A stretch of DNA of 64,000 nt from Nitrospirota bacterium (GTDB lineage: Bacteria > Nitrospirota > Thermodesulfovibrionia > UBA6902): the NCBI GenBank assembly GCA_016214845.1, contig JACRMS010000018.1, positions 1 through 64,000 on the forward strand, read 5' to 3'. This document shows, piece after piece, positions 8,327-17,102 of the stretch. The notes beneath the pieces are model-generated. The model did no database searches and had not been told where the DNA came from. It saw nothing but the letters and a program-made list of their open reading frames with translations. The translations under genes were made by a program, and so were the position numbers. The stretch's first letter is position 1; each line of letters opens with the position of its first letter.

Positions 8327-9163
8327 AACTTCCTGATCGTCTTCAGAAGCTGTTACGATATTCTGTCTCTGCGGATTTATGATCCAGATAGCGCCGAATG
8401 CTTTTTCCTGGTAAATTCTTACAAGCCCCAGCCTTATAATCTCAAGCAGTGCAAGGAATGTTACGATAAGAGTGACCCGTGAAAACCCTTCTTCAAACAG
8501 GTCCTCAAAGCGCACTCCGTCCTCGTTCTCAATCCGTTCCATAATAAAATTTATCCTGTCAGCCACTGTGAGCGTCTCCCGGGTTATTTCGCGAATTTCG
8601 GCAGGCGCCCTTTCAAGCAGCTTTTTGAAAGCAGTGATGAGGTCAAAGACATTCGCCTCAAAAAGCACAGGCTCCGGCTCAAATACAAAATCATCTTTGT
8701 CGGGCCGGGTCCTCTGGAAAATGTTCTTCCAGGTGTCTTCCTGCTTTCTCAGAAAAATTGAGGATTCTTTGTATGCCTGATATTCAAGCAGCCGCTGGAC
8801 AAGCTCAGACCTCGGGTCTTCCGCGGCTTCCTGTTTTTCTTCTTCATCCGGGGGCAGGAGCATCCTGGATTTTATGTGGATGAGAGTCGCTGCCATCACG
8901 AGAAACTCACCGGCGATCTCAAGGTTGAGCTCTTTCATCATTTCAAGGTACTGCATGTACTGTTTTGTTATCTGAACGATGGGGATATCGTAGATGTCTA
9001 TCTTGTTCTCTTTTATTAAATGCAGTAGAAGATCGAGGGGGCCTTCAAAGGCTGACAGCTTGAAATGAAGATTAGTCAGGGACCCGGATTCGAGATACGG
9101 CGCCGAATCATCCTTTTGTTGCAGTGCGTCCTGAGTTGATTGTGTCTCCAGCACCTCTTGCAT
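8318..9163 (-). CDS. scpA: Segregation and condensation protein A
   Basis: ScpA is the kleisin that bridges the SMC heads and, with ScpB, forms the bacterial condensin. The N-terminal domain shows the characteristic FEGPLDLLLHLIKENKIDIYDIPI segment, ITKQYMQYL, and LVMAATLIHIKSRMLLP. The C-terminal winged-helix contains VTLIVTFLALLEIIRLGLVRIYQ. At 281 aa it is slightly longer than average, with an N-terminal polar extension of about 30 residues. No scpB or smc is adjacent. Convergent with the HEAT-repeat gene. Confidence 0.95.
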   Translation of the reverse strand: MQEVLETQSTQDALQQKDDSAPYLESGSLTNLHFKLSAFEGPLDLLLHLIKENKIDIYDIPIVQITKQYMQYLEMMKELNLEIAGEFLVMAATLIHIKSRMLLPPDEEEKQEAAEDPRSELVQRLLEYQAYKESSIFLRKQEDTWKNIFQRTRPDKDDFVFEPEPVLFEANVFDLITAFKKLLERAPAEIREITRETLTVADRINFIMERIENEDGVRFEDLFEEGFSRVTLIVTFLALLEIIRLGLVRIYQEKAFGAIWIINPQRQNIVTASEDDQEVLS

Positions 9164-9325
9164 TAGACGATATTATAACATTACTTATTATGAAAGCAAG
9201 AGGAAAAATAAACAGAAATAAATAAAATAATTTGTGCATGAAAACCAGACTGCCCATGACGCTGGAACTAATTCATAATCCTTCTTTACTTCGTGGTTGT
9301 TCGTTACATTCGCGACTGACCGGAT

Positions 9326-9857
9326 TCAGGACAATGTCTTCTTATTTAATTGACCGTAATTAATTTTATGAATAAATATGACAAGCCAGCCGGTAACGCC
9401 TCCCCAGACAGCCCCGGCTATTACATCCGACGGATAGTGCACGCCGATATATATTCTTGAAAAACCGATGACCGCGGCAATGAAGAGTGCGGGGACAGCG
9501 GCGGGCCGGAAAAAATAACAGATGATTGATGCCATTGCAAAGGAGGTCGAGGCATGGCCGGAAGGAAAAGAAAAATTATTATAACAGGCAACAAGAAGTC
9601 TGGCGTTTGGAACCGCTGTGCAGGGTCTTAGTCTTGCGAAAAGGTGTTTTAATATATTTCCGCTGATGTCTGCAATAATATAGCCTGCCGCGCAAAAGGT
9701 AATAACAAGCAGCCCCTTTCGCCAGTCCCTGAAAATATAAAGGGACAAGTATCGCAATGAACAGAATGTATACCTTGTCTGTTATGAAAGGCATTGCGGC
9801 GTCAAGGAACTTGTTTTGCAAGCCCTGATTGATTAACAGGAAAAAATATGTGTCCAT
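9326..9857 (-). pseudogene. PAP2-family phosphatase with an internal frameshift
   Basis: The first part (from ATG 9857: MDTYFFLLINQGLQNK, helical) is in one frame and the catalytic part is in another (9757 to 9326). They join at about 9722-9735, where ...ILVPLY should continue as IFRDWRKG. The second half holds all three PAP2 motifs: KHLFARLRP, SFPSGHAS and SRIYIGVHYPSD. The family dephosphorylates lipid phosphates such as undecaprenyl pyrophosphate or phosphatidic acid in the membrane. The total span of 532 bp is one base over a multiple of three, as expected for a single indel. Real loss of function and sequencing error cannot be told apart. Confidence 0.75.
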
Positions 9858-9867
9858 AGTTATGCCG

Positions 9868-9895
9868 GTAAGGGCACGGCGCGCCGTGCCCTTAC
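9868..9895. terminator. 28-bp perfect palindrome at the recX stop
   Basis: The sequence from 9868 to 9895 is a perfect 28-bp palindrome (arms GTAAGGGCACGGCG, no loop) and includes the recX TAA. As RNA it forms a very stable hairpin. It could stop transcription of the recA-pilT-recX operon, although no long U run follows, or be a solitary REP-like repeat. Confidence 0.55.
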
Positions 9896-10383
9896 ATTTT
9901 CTCCACCACCCTGATAATCACGTCTGCAGAAAATCCCCTGCGCTGGAGCATCCCCCAGAGCCTGCGCCTGATAACATCACTGGGAAGATTCTTCATGCTT
10001 TTCAATTTCTTTTCGACAAATCTCTCCGCTGATCCCTTCTCCAAATCTCCGGAATGCTTTGAAAGCATTTTGTTGACAAGCTCTTTATCAATCCCCTGCC
10101 GTAACAGAAATGCCTCGATGCCTTTTTTGCCGAGAGATTTTCTTTCTGTTGAATACCTGAAAAGCTCCCCGGCCAGGGCCTCATCGCTGATTAATCCGGC
10201 CTTTTCAAGAAACAGGACGGTGTTATTTATCTGCTCATCACTGAAGCCTTTTCTCTTCAGCCTGTCAAGGAGTTCTTTTTTGCTTCTGGAGCGGTAACTG
10301 AGGAGCCTTAACGCGCAGGCCTTGGCGTCAGCGGGTGAACCTTTCAATGTCAGGTCCCTTTTTGCCTTTTTCTCTTGAGGCAA
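9892..10383 (-). CDS. recX: Regulatory protein RecX
   Basis: RecX binds RecA filaments and restrains recombinase activity. The 163-aa protein has the RecX three-helix repeats: ALRLLSYRSRSKKELLDRLKRKGF, a second copy from LISDEALAGELFRY to LLRQGI, and a final copy around RRRLWGMLQRRGFSADVI. The frame overlaps the 3' end of pilT/U by 56 bp, so the true start could be slightly downstream; no better start is evident. Location downstream of recA, with only pilT between them, supports the call. Confidence 0.88.
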   Translation of the reverse strand: MPQEKKAKRDLTLKGSPADAKACALRLLSYRSRSKKELLDRLKRKGFSDEQINNTVLFLEKAGLISDEALAGELFRYSTERKSLGKKGIEAFLLRQGIDKELVNKMLSKHSGDLEKGSAERFVEKKLKSMKNLPSDVIRRRLWGMLQRRGFSADVIIRVVEKM

Positions 10384-11485
10384 CGCCTTCTTCCCATGAT
10401 TCCTTTGTGGAGAGGATCCCTTTCACTTTGAGGGCGAAGTCATCGGGGTTCGTCGCCCTGCTTGCCGCGTCTTCGTAAGTTATAAGCCCGCGCTGGTAAA
10501 GACCCATAAGGGATTGATCAAAGGTCTGCATCCCGTACTGGCTGAAACCTTCTCCAATGAAGTCGTGGATCTGTTTTGTCTTGTCGGAGTCTTCGATGCA
10601 GCTTTTAATTGTGGCTGTCGCAACAAGCACTTCAACTGCGGGGACCCTTCCCTTTTCATCGGACCTCGGGACGAGCCTCATGGAGATGATGGCCTTGAGA
10701 ACAGAGGCGAGCTGTACCCTTACCTGTTTGTGCTGATACGGGGGGAAGACAGAGATAATCCTGTTTATTGTCTCAACGGCATCGGAAGTGTGCAGGGTGC
10801 TGAGGACCAGATGCCCTGTCTCAGCAGCGACCAGCGCCGTCTGGATGGTCTCAAAATCGCGCATCTCGCCGACGAGGATGACGTCGGGGTCCTGTCTCAA
10901 CGCGGCCCTCAGCGCCTTGCTGAATGAGTCCGTGTCATTGCCTATTTCCCTCTGGCTTATGATGCTCTTCTTGTCCCTGTATGTAAATTCAATCGGGTCT
11001 TCGATAGTAATGATGTTCAGTGTTTTATTGATGTTGATATATTCGATCATGGATGCCAGTGCTGTTGACTTGCCGCTTCCGGTTGTCCCTGTGACAAGAA
11101 TCAGGCCTCTTGGTTCCAGTGCGATCTTTTTCAATACAGGCGGCAGCATTAAATCCTCTATATCAAGAATTTCCATAGAAACAATCCTGAAAACAATGCC
11201 GACCGTCCCTCTCTGCACAAAGCAGTTGCACCTGAACCTTGCAACTCCGGGAACGCCGTATCCGATGTCAATGTCGCGGGATTTAGTGAATTGTTCCCTC
11301 TGTGCCTCGCTCATGATCGAGCTGGCTAAATTCAGGGTGTCTTCAGCAGTCAGCCTTTTTTCATCCTGCAGCGGGATAATAGCGCCGTCAATGCGGACAA
11401 TTGGCTGGTTGCCTGCCTTTATATGCAGGTCGGATGCCTTCATCTGGACTGCTCTTTTTAGAAGCGTGTTAATGTCTACTGACAT
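10328..11485 (-). CDS. pilT: PilT/PilU-family type IV pilus retraction ATPase
   Basis: Hexameric cytoplasmic ATPase that powers pilus retraction. It has an N-terminal PAS-like domain starting KASDLHIKAGNQPIVRIDG, Walker A GTTGSGKST near residue 135, Asp box and Walker B (DVILVGEMRDFETI), and a His box (ETGHLVLSTLHTSDA). The C-terminus (GMQTFDQSLMGLYQRGLITYEDA) resembles PilU as much as PilT, and the AIRNLIRE-type loop of PilT is not obvious, so it may be the PilU-type accessory ATPase. The last ~25 residues are a Lys/Glu/Gly-rich tail. It lies between recA and recX, an unusual interruption of that pair. No other pilus genes are in the window. Confidence 0.88.
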   Translation of the reverse strand: MSVDINTLLKRAVQMKASDLHIKAGNQPIVRIDGAIIPLQDEKRLTAEDTLNLASSIMSEAQREQFTKSRDIDIGYGVPGVARFRCNCFVQRGTVGIVFRIVSMEILDIEDLMLPPVLKKIALEPRGLILVTGTTGSGKSTALASMIEYININKTLNIITIEDPIEFTYRDKKSIISQREIGNDTDSFSKALRAALRQDPDVILVGEMRDFETIQTALVAAETGHLVLSTLHTSDAVETINRIISVFPPYQHKQVRVQLASVLKAIISMRLVPRSDEKGRVPAVEVLVATATIKSCIEDSDKTKQIHDFIGEGFSQYGMQTFDQSLMGLYQRGLITYEDAASRATNPDDFALKVKGILSTKESWEEGVASREKGKKGPDIERFTR

Positions 11486-11548
11486 AAATTATCTTCCTAA
11501 ACACAAAATTAGAATTCAGCATGCACTTGTGTTTTCGGTTTTCTTCTC

Positions 11549-12544
11549 TTATTTCTTAAAATTATACGCCTCAAGGATCTTTGATTCAATCTCCAGCGCT
11601 ATTTGCGGGTTTGCCTGAAGGTACTGCCTTGAATTCTCCCGGCCCTGTCCAATGCGGCTCCCGTTGTATGAATACCACGCGCCTGATTTCTCAATGATAT
11701 TCTTATCGGCGCCGAGGTCTATGATCTCGCCGGTCCGCGATATGCCTTCGTTGAAATATATGTCAAATTCCGCCTGCTTAAAAGGAGGGGCCACCTTGTT
11801 CTTGACCACCTTCACCCTGACCCTGCTGCCGACCGACTCCTGCGCGTCCTTGAGGTTTTCGATCTTTCTGATATCAAGCCTGATCGTCGCGTAAAACTTC
11901 AGGGCATTGCCGCCGGTTGTTGTTTCGGGATTGCCGAACATGACCCCGATCTTCATTCTGATCTGGTTAATGAATATTACGGTAGCCTGACCTTTTGAGA
12001 TTGCCGCTGTCAGCTTTCTTAAAGCCTGGCTCATAAGCCTCGCCTGAAGCCCCGGCAGGCTGTCGCCCATCTCGCCTTCGATCTCGGCGCGGGGCACAAG
12101 GGCCGCAACCGAATCGATAACAATGATATCAAGCGCGCCGCTGCGCACAAGCGTTTCTGTCACTTCAAGGGCCTGCTCCCCCGTATCGGGCTGGCTTATA
12201 AGAAGCTCGTCAATATTTACGCCGAGCTTTTGAGCATACGCAACATCCAGCGCGTGTTCGGCGTCGATAAAAGCAGCGTTGCCGCCTGCTTTCTGGGCCT
12301 GGGCCACAGCATTGAGCGCGAGGGTGGTCTTGCCTGATGATTCCGGGCCGTAGATCTCAATGACCCTGCCTCTCGGATACCCGCCGACACCAAGCGCAGC
12401 ATCAAGGCCGATCGATCCTGACGGAATGACTGCTACCTCCGTTATCCCTCCAGCGCCAAGCCGCATTATTGCGCCCTTGCCGAACTGTTTTTCTATCTGC
12501 GAAATGGCGACTTCAAGAGCCTTTGAACGATCCTTGTCTGACAT
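11549..12544 (-). CDS. recA: Recombinase RecA
   Basis: Forms filaments on ssDNA, drives strand exchange and stimulates LexA self-cleavage. Clear motifs are [25 protein letters not shown] (Walker A near 60-70), [31 protein letters not shown], the L1 region [15 protein letters not shown], and the L2 loop region around [17 protein letters not shown] start it at the ATG at 12544, behind AAGGAGGAG with 5-base spacing, giving 331 aa; the frame could extend 14 codons further without support. The C-terminus is short and lacks the long acidic tail of enterobacterial RecA. No obvious LexA box was recognised upstream. Confidence 0.97.
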   Translation of the reverse strand: MSDKDRSKALEVAISQIEKQFGKGAIMRLGAGGITEVAVIPSGSIGLDAALGVGGYPRGRVIEIYGPESSGKTTLALNAVAQAQKAGGNAAFIDAEHALDVAYAQKLGVNIDELLISQPDTGEQALEVTETLVRSGALDIIVIDSVAALVPRAEIEGEMGDSLPGLQARLMSQALRKLTAAISKGQATVIFINQIRMKIGVMFGNPETTTGGNALKFYATIRLDIRKIENLKDAQESVGSRVRVKVVKNKVAPPFKQAEFDIYFNEGISRTGEIIDLGADKNIIEKSGAWYSYNGSRIGQGRENSRQYLQANPQIALEIESKILEAYNFKK

Positions 12545-12597
12545 GATATCTCCTCCTTGTGTAATTAATTTATCAAGTTTTAACAATCCATTAACAA

Positions 12598-12667
12598 GTA
12601 GTCAGCAGCCAGTAGCTGGTAGTTATATTTTTTCCCGTAACAACAGACTACTAACTACCGGCTCCCA
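12598..12667. repeat. Short inverted repeat between recA and thpR
   Basis: Units of the form GTAGTCAGCAGCCAGTAG / TAGTTA are mirrored by AGACTACTAACTACCGGCT about 30 bases later. The thpR stop codon lies inside the right arm. Part of the dispersed repeat pattern seen across the window. Confidence 0.6.
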
Positions 12668-13215
12668 AGTGGTATCTCTGCGACCCTCGTATACTTTGCC
12701 CCTGCCGGGCTTAAATCGCTTCTCATCAAGTAAACAGCCCGGACTTCAATGACGCCTAACCTGCTCTCTTTATGCGATTCAATTGCATTCAGCAGCGCGT
12801 CTTTTCCTGACATAGACCTGAATCTGCCGAGGGTAAGATGAGGGGTGAACCTCCTGTCTTCCTTTTCAAACCCCAGAGAGGCCATCCCGTCTTCGATCTC
12901 CTGCTGAAGTTTTATAAAAGCCCCGTTGCCCGTTACGCCGACCCACAAAACGCGCGGGGATTTCATGTTCGGGAAAACGCCTGCACCTCTGAGTTCAAGA
13001 TTGAATGCCGTGTATTTCTTGCATGTCCCCTCAATTATTTTTACAATCTTGTCAGCGTCTTTGTCCTCAATATTGCCGAGGAACCTGAGTGTCAGGTGAA
13101 TGCCTTCAGTCCTGACCCATCTGACATCCGCCCCGCTCTTTTTCAGTTCATGCTGAAGTCCCGACAGGGCTGCTATTGCCGCTTCTGATAATTCTATCGC
13201 GATAAAACTTCTCAA
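12655..13215 (-). CDS. thpR: RNA 2',3'-cyclic phosphodiesterase
   Basis: Member of the 2H phosphoesterase (LigT-like) family, which opens 2',3'-cyclic phosphates on RNA ends. The two catalytic HxT motifs are present: HLTLRFLGN near residue 45 and HLTLGRF near residue 128. The start MRSFIAIELSE is typical. At 186 aa the length is normal. The extreme C-terminus runs into a dispersed repeat, which supplies the stop codon. Upstream of recA on the same strand. Confidence 0.9.
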   Translation of the reverse strand: MRSFIAIELSEAAIAALSGLQHELKKSGADVRWVRTEGIHLTLRFLGNIEDKDADKIVKIIEGTCKKYTAFNLELRGAGVFPNMKSPRVLWVGVTGNGAFIKLQQEIEDGMASLGFEKEDRRFTPHLTLGRFRSMSGKDALLNAIESHKESRLGVIEVRAVYLMRSDLSPAGAKYTRVAEIPLGSR

Positions 13216-13277
13216 GGTCTTCCTGAATTTCCCAAATAGGATACCATAGAAGCGTAAAAATATGCAGTGCCTTTAAA

Positions 13278-13787
13278 TCAAAAAATATACCTCCACATCT
13301 GCAAGCAGGCATTCGTATAAATCCCCGCCAATACGTCATCTAACATGATGCCCGCGCCTCCCGGGACCAGCCTCTCAACATTTCTTACCGGCGGCGGTTT
13401 CAGGATATCAAAGGCCCTGAACAGGACAAAAGCGGCAATGAAGTAACCAACGCTTTTGGGAACGAACAGGACAGATACAAAATAGCCGCAAAGCTCATCT
13501 ATCACTATATGGCCGCTGTCTTTGCCGAGGGACTTTTCAGTCTGATGTGAAGTGTATAATCCGATGAAAAATACTGACAACGCCATTATTATGAGTTGAG
13601 TATCATCTGGCCTGAAGAGAATTGCCAGTATAAGACCCGCTGCGGAGCCGAATGTCCCGGGCGCGTACGGCATGTAGCCTATAAAGCCGAGGGTGGCAAT
13701 GTATTTAAATAAGGTCTGCAATGGTAACAATAAGGGATCAGGGGTTAGGGGTTGGAAAAAGCATAAAGCGCGAACCCCAAGCCCCAA
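13278..13787 (-). CDS. pgpA: Phosphatidylglycerophosphatase A
   Basis: Dephosphorylates phosphatidylglycerol phosphate in the inner membrane. Family segments visible are GYMPYAPGTFGSAAGL, GKDSGHIVIDELCGYFVSVLFVP, FRAFDILKPPPVR and the C-terminal GGAGIMLDDVLAGIY, with several hydrophobic helices. The first ~20 residues (MGLGVRALCFFQPLTPDPLL) are translation of a dispersed GGGTTAGGGG-type repeat rather than family sequence. The functional start may be an internal codon such as the TTG at 13719-13721. Co-directional with thpR. Confidence 0.88.
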   Translation of the reverse strand: MGLGVRALCFFQPLTPDPLLLPLQTLFKYIATLGFIGYMPYAPGTFGSAAGLILAILFRPDDTQLIIMALSVFFIGLYTSHQTEKSLGKDSGHIVIDELCGYFVSVLFVPKSVGYFIAAFVLFRAFDILKPPPVRNVERLVPGGAGIMLDDVLAGIYTNACLQMWRYIF

Positions 13788-13793
13788 ATCCTA
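13733..13793. repeat. Dispersed inverted repeat, GGGATTAGGG type (copy 1)
   Basis: The left arm has GGGATCAGGGGTTAGGGGTTGG units and the right arm AACCCCAAGCCCCAAATCC, about 15 bases apart. The same element occurs inside murD and inside the efflux MFP gene. Here it overlaps the 5' end of the pgpA frame. Confidence 0.75.
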
Positions 13794-13807
13794 TTTTTGT
13801 AAATTCA

Positions 13808-14227
13808 TCATTCCTGGATAACTCTATACGAATGCGTTATCTTTGCGGCCTTGCCGAGGGTCGCGCCGACCGAGCAATATTTCTCCAGCGAAAGAGCAAT
13901 CGCCCTCTGCACTGCGTCCTCGGAGATGTCCTTGCCTGTGACTACATATTCTATATGCATTGAAGTGTAAAGCTGCGGATAGTCCTTTGCCATTTCGCCG
14001 GACACGTTTAGCTCAAATTTGGTCACATTCTGTTTTTTCTTCCTCAGGATCGAGATCACGTCCATCCCGGAACATCCGCCGAAGGCCATCGGAAGCAGCT
14101 CAGACGGTTTTGCAGCGGAGCCTTTGCCGCCGGATGACGGAGGCGCGTCCATTACGACCGCATGGCCCGTGTCTGCCACGCCTATGAACTGCATGTCCTG
14201 AACAAGAGTGATCTTTGCATTTATCAT
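13808..14227 (-). CDS. OsmC-family peroxiredoxin-like protein
   Basis: OsmC/Ohr proteins reduce organic hydroperoxides with two cysteines. Both are present: FGGCSGMDV near residue 52 and LEKYCSVGATL near residue 117, within an otherwise complete 139-aa domain (PSELLPMAFGG; DISEDAVQRAIALS). The spacing fits the YhfA/OsmC-like subgroup more than Ohr. A hairpin repeat lies in the leader (14251-14341). Confidence 0.88.
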   Translation of the reverse strand: MINAKITLVQDMQFIGVADTGHAVVMDAPPSSGGKGSAAKPSELLPMAFGGCSGMDVISILRKKKQNVTKFELNVSGEMAKDYPQLYTSMHIEYVVTGKDISEDAVQRAIALSLEKYCSVGATLGKAAKITHSYRVIQE

Positions 14228-14250
14228 ATTGAGTCCTCCACTATAGAAAG

Positions 14251-14341
14251 ATTATCCGCAGATTTCACAGATTGCACAGATAACGTGTTTTCAGTAAAGG
14301 GTTTCCAACATCTGTGCTAATCTGCGTAATCTGTGGATAAT
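14251..14341. repeat. Dispersed inverted repeat, CAGATT type (copy 1)
   Basis: ATTATCCGCAGATT at the left end is mirrored by AATCTGTGGATAAT at the right end. Each arm is built of imperfect repeats of (CG/CA)CAGATT. Close copies lie at 40899-40966 and 43546-43622. Confidence 0.85.
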
Positions 14342-14605
14342 TTATTATCATGCTCTGCGCGATCGACATTTAAAATGTACGTAATTATCTTTGTTTTGTC
14401 AATCAACCGGAAGTCCGACGTGGGTAACTACCGTCTTTAATTCTCCTCTTGAATCTTGTATCATTATCCTGTATCCTGCATCTTATACAAAAAGGATAAC
14501 GGCAGAAGGTAAAAGGATAAAATTGCAATGCTCTATATTTCATCCTTCGTCCTTCAGCCCTCTGCCTTTGTTATAATTTTGCACCGTTAAAGGGGAGGCC
14601 ATTAT
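14342..14605. other. Intergenic region upstream of the Lon-like gene
   Basis: No gene seen. It holds tandem CTTGTATC/CCTGTATCCTGCATC units at about 14450-14485, then an inverted repeat (GGCAGAAGGTAAAAGGAT at about 14501-14518, mirrored by ATCCTTCGTCCTTCAGCCCTCTGCC ending at about 14566), just upstream of TATAATTTT and the Lon-like start. Confidence 0.6.
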
Positions 14606-17026
14606 ATGCTGAAAAAAGTCAGTAAGGAAGAGCTTTACAAATGCTGTGAATCAACCGACCTGCCGTTTAAGACAACAGACGATATCCCCCCGCTAAAAGA
14701 GACCGTCGGGCAGAAACGCGCTCTCAGCGCCCTGACGTTCGGCCTGGGGATTGACAGTCACGGATTCAATATATACATCCTCGGCGAAAGCGGCACCGGA
14801 AAGATGACCACCATCAAGACGATACTGGAGGAAAAAGCCGGGAACGAACCGGCGCCTAATGACTGGTGCTATGTATATAATTTTAAAAACGCAGACATGC
14901 CGCACGCCATCAGCCTGCCCCCCGGGACGGGAATTGCATTTCAAAAAGATATGAATGAATTGGTCACCGCCCTGCGCCAGGAGATCCCCAAGATATTTGA
15001 TTCAAAGGAATATGAAAAACAGCGCACCAAACTGATCGAGGACTTCCAGCAGAAACAGAAAAAGTATTTTACGGACCTTGAGGCTGAGGCAAAAGAAAAA
15101 GACTTTACAATGAAAAAAACCGTCAGCGGGCTTATCATTGTGCCTGTAAAAAAGACCGGAGAGGCCCTGAGTGAAGAAGAGTATGAGGAGATGGACCCGA
15201 AGGTAAAAAAGAACATTGACGCCATCGGGAAAGAGCTCCAGGAAAAACTCGATGACGTGATACGGATTGTAAGGGAAGAAGAAAAGAAGATCAAAGAGCT
15301 GATGACGCAGCTTGAGCGCCAGGCCACGCTCTCTTCCGTGGGGCACAGGATCGACGAACTGAAGGACAAGTACAAAGACAACCCTCAGATATTGAACTAC
15401 CTTGAAGAAGTAAAAGAGGACATCCTTGAACATCTCGATGACTTCAAACCGCAGGAGGAGCAGTCGCCCGCGCTTCCTTTCATGCGGCCTTCAAAGGCCG
15501 AGCCTTCCTTTGTCAGATACAGCATAAATGTTTTTGTTAATAACAGTGAATTGAAAGGCGCGCCGGTTGTGATCGAGAGCAACCCGACCTATTACAACCT
15601 CTTCGGGAGGGTCGAGCATAAGGTGCAGTACGGCATAGCGACCACAGATTTTTCAATGATAAAGGCAGGCTCGCTCCAGATGGCAAACAACGGTTATCTG
15701 GTTGTAGACGCGCTTGAACTCCTTAAAAATATTTTCTCCTATGACGCCCTGAAAAGGACCATAAAAGACAAGGTGATAAAAATTGAAGACGTATGGGAAC
15801 AGTACCGTTTGATCTCCACTGTAACTTTGAAACCGGAGGCGATACCGTTCAACGTAAAGATCATCCTGGTCGGCAGTCCCCGTCTTTATTATCTGCTCTA
15901 CAGCCTTGACGAAGAATACAGGGAGTTCTTCAAGGTAAAAGCCGACTACGAGAACCGCATGGACAGGACACCCGAAACCATGTTCAAGTATGCGAGCTTT
16001 ATAAAGACCAAATGCGATGAAAGAGGGCTTCAGCCTTTTGCCCGCGATGCCGTGGCAAAGATCGTGGAATACGGCTCAAGACTCGCCGAGCACCAGAATA
16101 AACTCTCCGCAAAATTCAGCGAGATCGCAGACCTTTTAAGAGAGGCTGACTACTGGGCAAAAAACAATAAACACACTGTTGTTGCCGCGGAAGACGTTGA
16201 TAAGGCCCTGGAGGAGAAGACCTACCGCTCCAATAAAGTTGAGCAGAAAATTTTAGAGGCAACACAGGAAGGCACAATCCTGATGGACACCGAAGGCGCA
16301 GTGGTAGGGCAGGTCAACGGACTTGCCGTGCTGGACCTCGGTGACTACAGATTCGGGGTCCCCTCAAGGATCACAGCCAGGACTTATGCCGGAAGGGCGG
16401 GCATAGTAAACATTGAGAGAGAGATCAAGATGAGCGGAAAGATCCACGAGAAGGCAATATTGATCCTCACTGCCTACCTCGGAGGGAAATACGCTATTAA
16501 ACAGTCCCTCAGCCTCACAGCTTCCCTGACATTCGAGCAGTTATACGGCGGGATCGAGGGCGACAGCGCCACATGCGCGGAGGTCTACGCGCTGTTAAGC
16601 AGCATCTCCGGGGTCCCATTAACACAGAGTTATGCAATAACAGGTTCGATGAACCAGCACGGACAGGTCCAGCCGATCGGCGGGGTCAATGAAAAGATAG
16701 AAGGGTTCTTTGAAGTCTGCAAGCTCAGCGGGCTTAACGGAGGGCACGGCGCCATTATCCCAAAGAGAAACCTGATGAACCTTATGCTGAAAAAAGAAGT
16801 TATTGACGCTGTCCTGAGCGGGAAATTCAACATCTACGCAATCGACAATATCGAAGAAGGCATAGAGGTCCTTACCGGGATGCAGCCCGGAGAATTACAA
16901 CCCGAAGGCACTTATCCCGAAGGCACCTTCAACTTCATGGTCGCCAAAAGATTAAAAGAACTTTCGGAAACATTGAAAGGCGAGAAAGAAGCGGAGAAAA
17001 AAGAGGGGAACAATAAGAAGGAATGA
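14606..17026 (+). CDS. Lon-related AAA+ protease (LonB-like, AAA_32 type)
   Basis: ATP-dependent serine protease of 806 aa. The N-terminal AAA part has Walker A GESGTGKMT (Gly60-Lys66) with a large insertion of Glu/Lys-rich coiled coil at about 130-290. A second helical region includes YGSRLAEHQNKLS. The C-terminal Lon peptidase domain has the catalytic dyad Ser654 (GDSATCAEV) and Lys697 (NEKIEGFFEVC), 43 residues apart as in Lon. The last 20 residues are Lys/Glu-rich. This is the 'Lon-related putative protease' subgroup rather than classical LonA: it lacks the LonA N-terminal substrate domain. Monocistronic, cytoplasmic; substrates unknown. Confidence 0.92.
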   Translation: MLKKVSKEELYKCCESTDLPFKTTDDIPPLKETVGQKRALSALTFGLGIDSHGFNIYILGESGTGKMTTIKTILEEKAGNEPAPNDWCYVYNFKNADMPHAISLPPGTGIAFQKDMNELVTALRQEIPKIFDSKEYEKQRTKLIEDFQQKQKKYFTDLEAEAKEKDFTMKKTVSGLIIVPVKKTGEALSEEEYEEMDPKVKKNIDAIGKELQEKLDDVIRIVREEEKKIKELMTQLERQATLSSVGHRIDELKDKYKDNPQILNYLEEVKEDILEHLDDFKPQEEQSPALPFMRPSKAEPSFVRYSINVFVNNSELKGAPVVIESNPTYYNLFGRVEHKVQYGIATTDFSMIKAGSLQMANNGYLVVDALELLKNIFSYDALKRTIKDKVIKIEDVWEQYRLISTVTLKPEAIPFNVKIILVGSPRLYYLLYSLDEEYREFFKVKADYENRMDRTPETMFKYASFIKTKCDERGLQPFARDAVAKIVEYGSRLAEHQNKLSAKFSEIADLLREADYWAKNNKHTVVAAEDVDKALEEKTYRSNKVEQKILEATQEGTILMDTEGAVVGQVNGLAVLDLGDYRFGVPSRITARTYAGRAGIVNIEREIKMSGKIHEKAILILTAYLGGKYAIKQSLSLTASLTFEQLYGGIEGDSATCAEVYALLSSISGVPLTQSYAITGSMNQHGQVQPIGGVNEKIEGFFEVCKLSGLNGGHGAIIPKRNLMNLMLKKEVIDAVLSGKFNIYAIDNIEEGIEVLTGMQPGELQPEGTYPEGTFNFMVAKRLKELSETLKGEKEAEKKEGNNKKE

Positions 17027-17102
17027 AAAAGGATTGATTTCAGATGGCTTTTTTATACCATTTAGTGTCTTTACTTTTGAATTCATCCGGCTTTAAACTT
17101 TT

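Noticed and set aside
14251-14341. CRISPR-like repeat
   Set aside because: Only one inverted pair with short imperfect units; no regular spacers and no cas genes.
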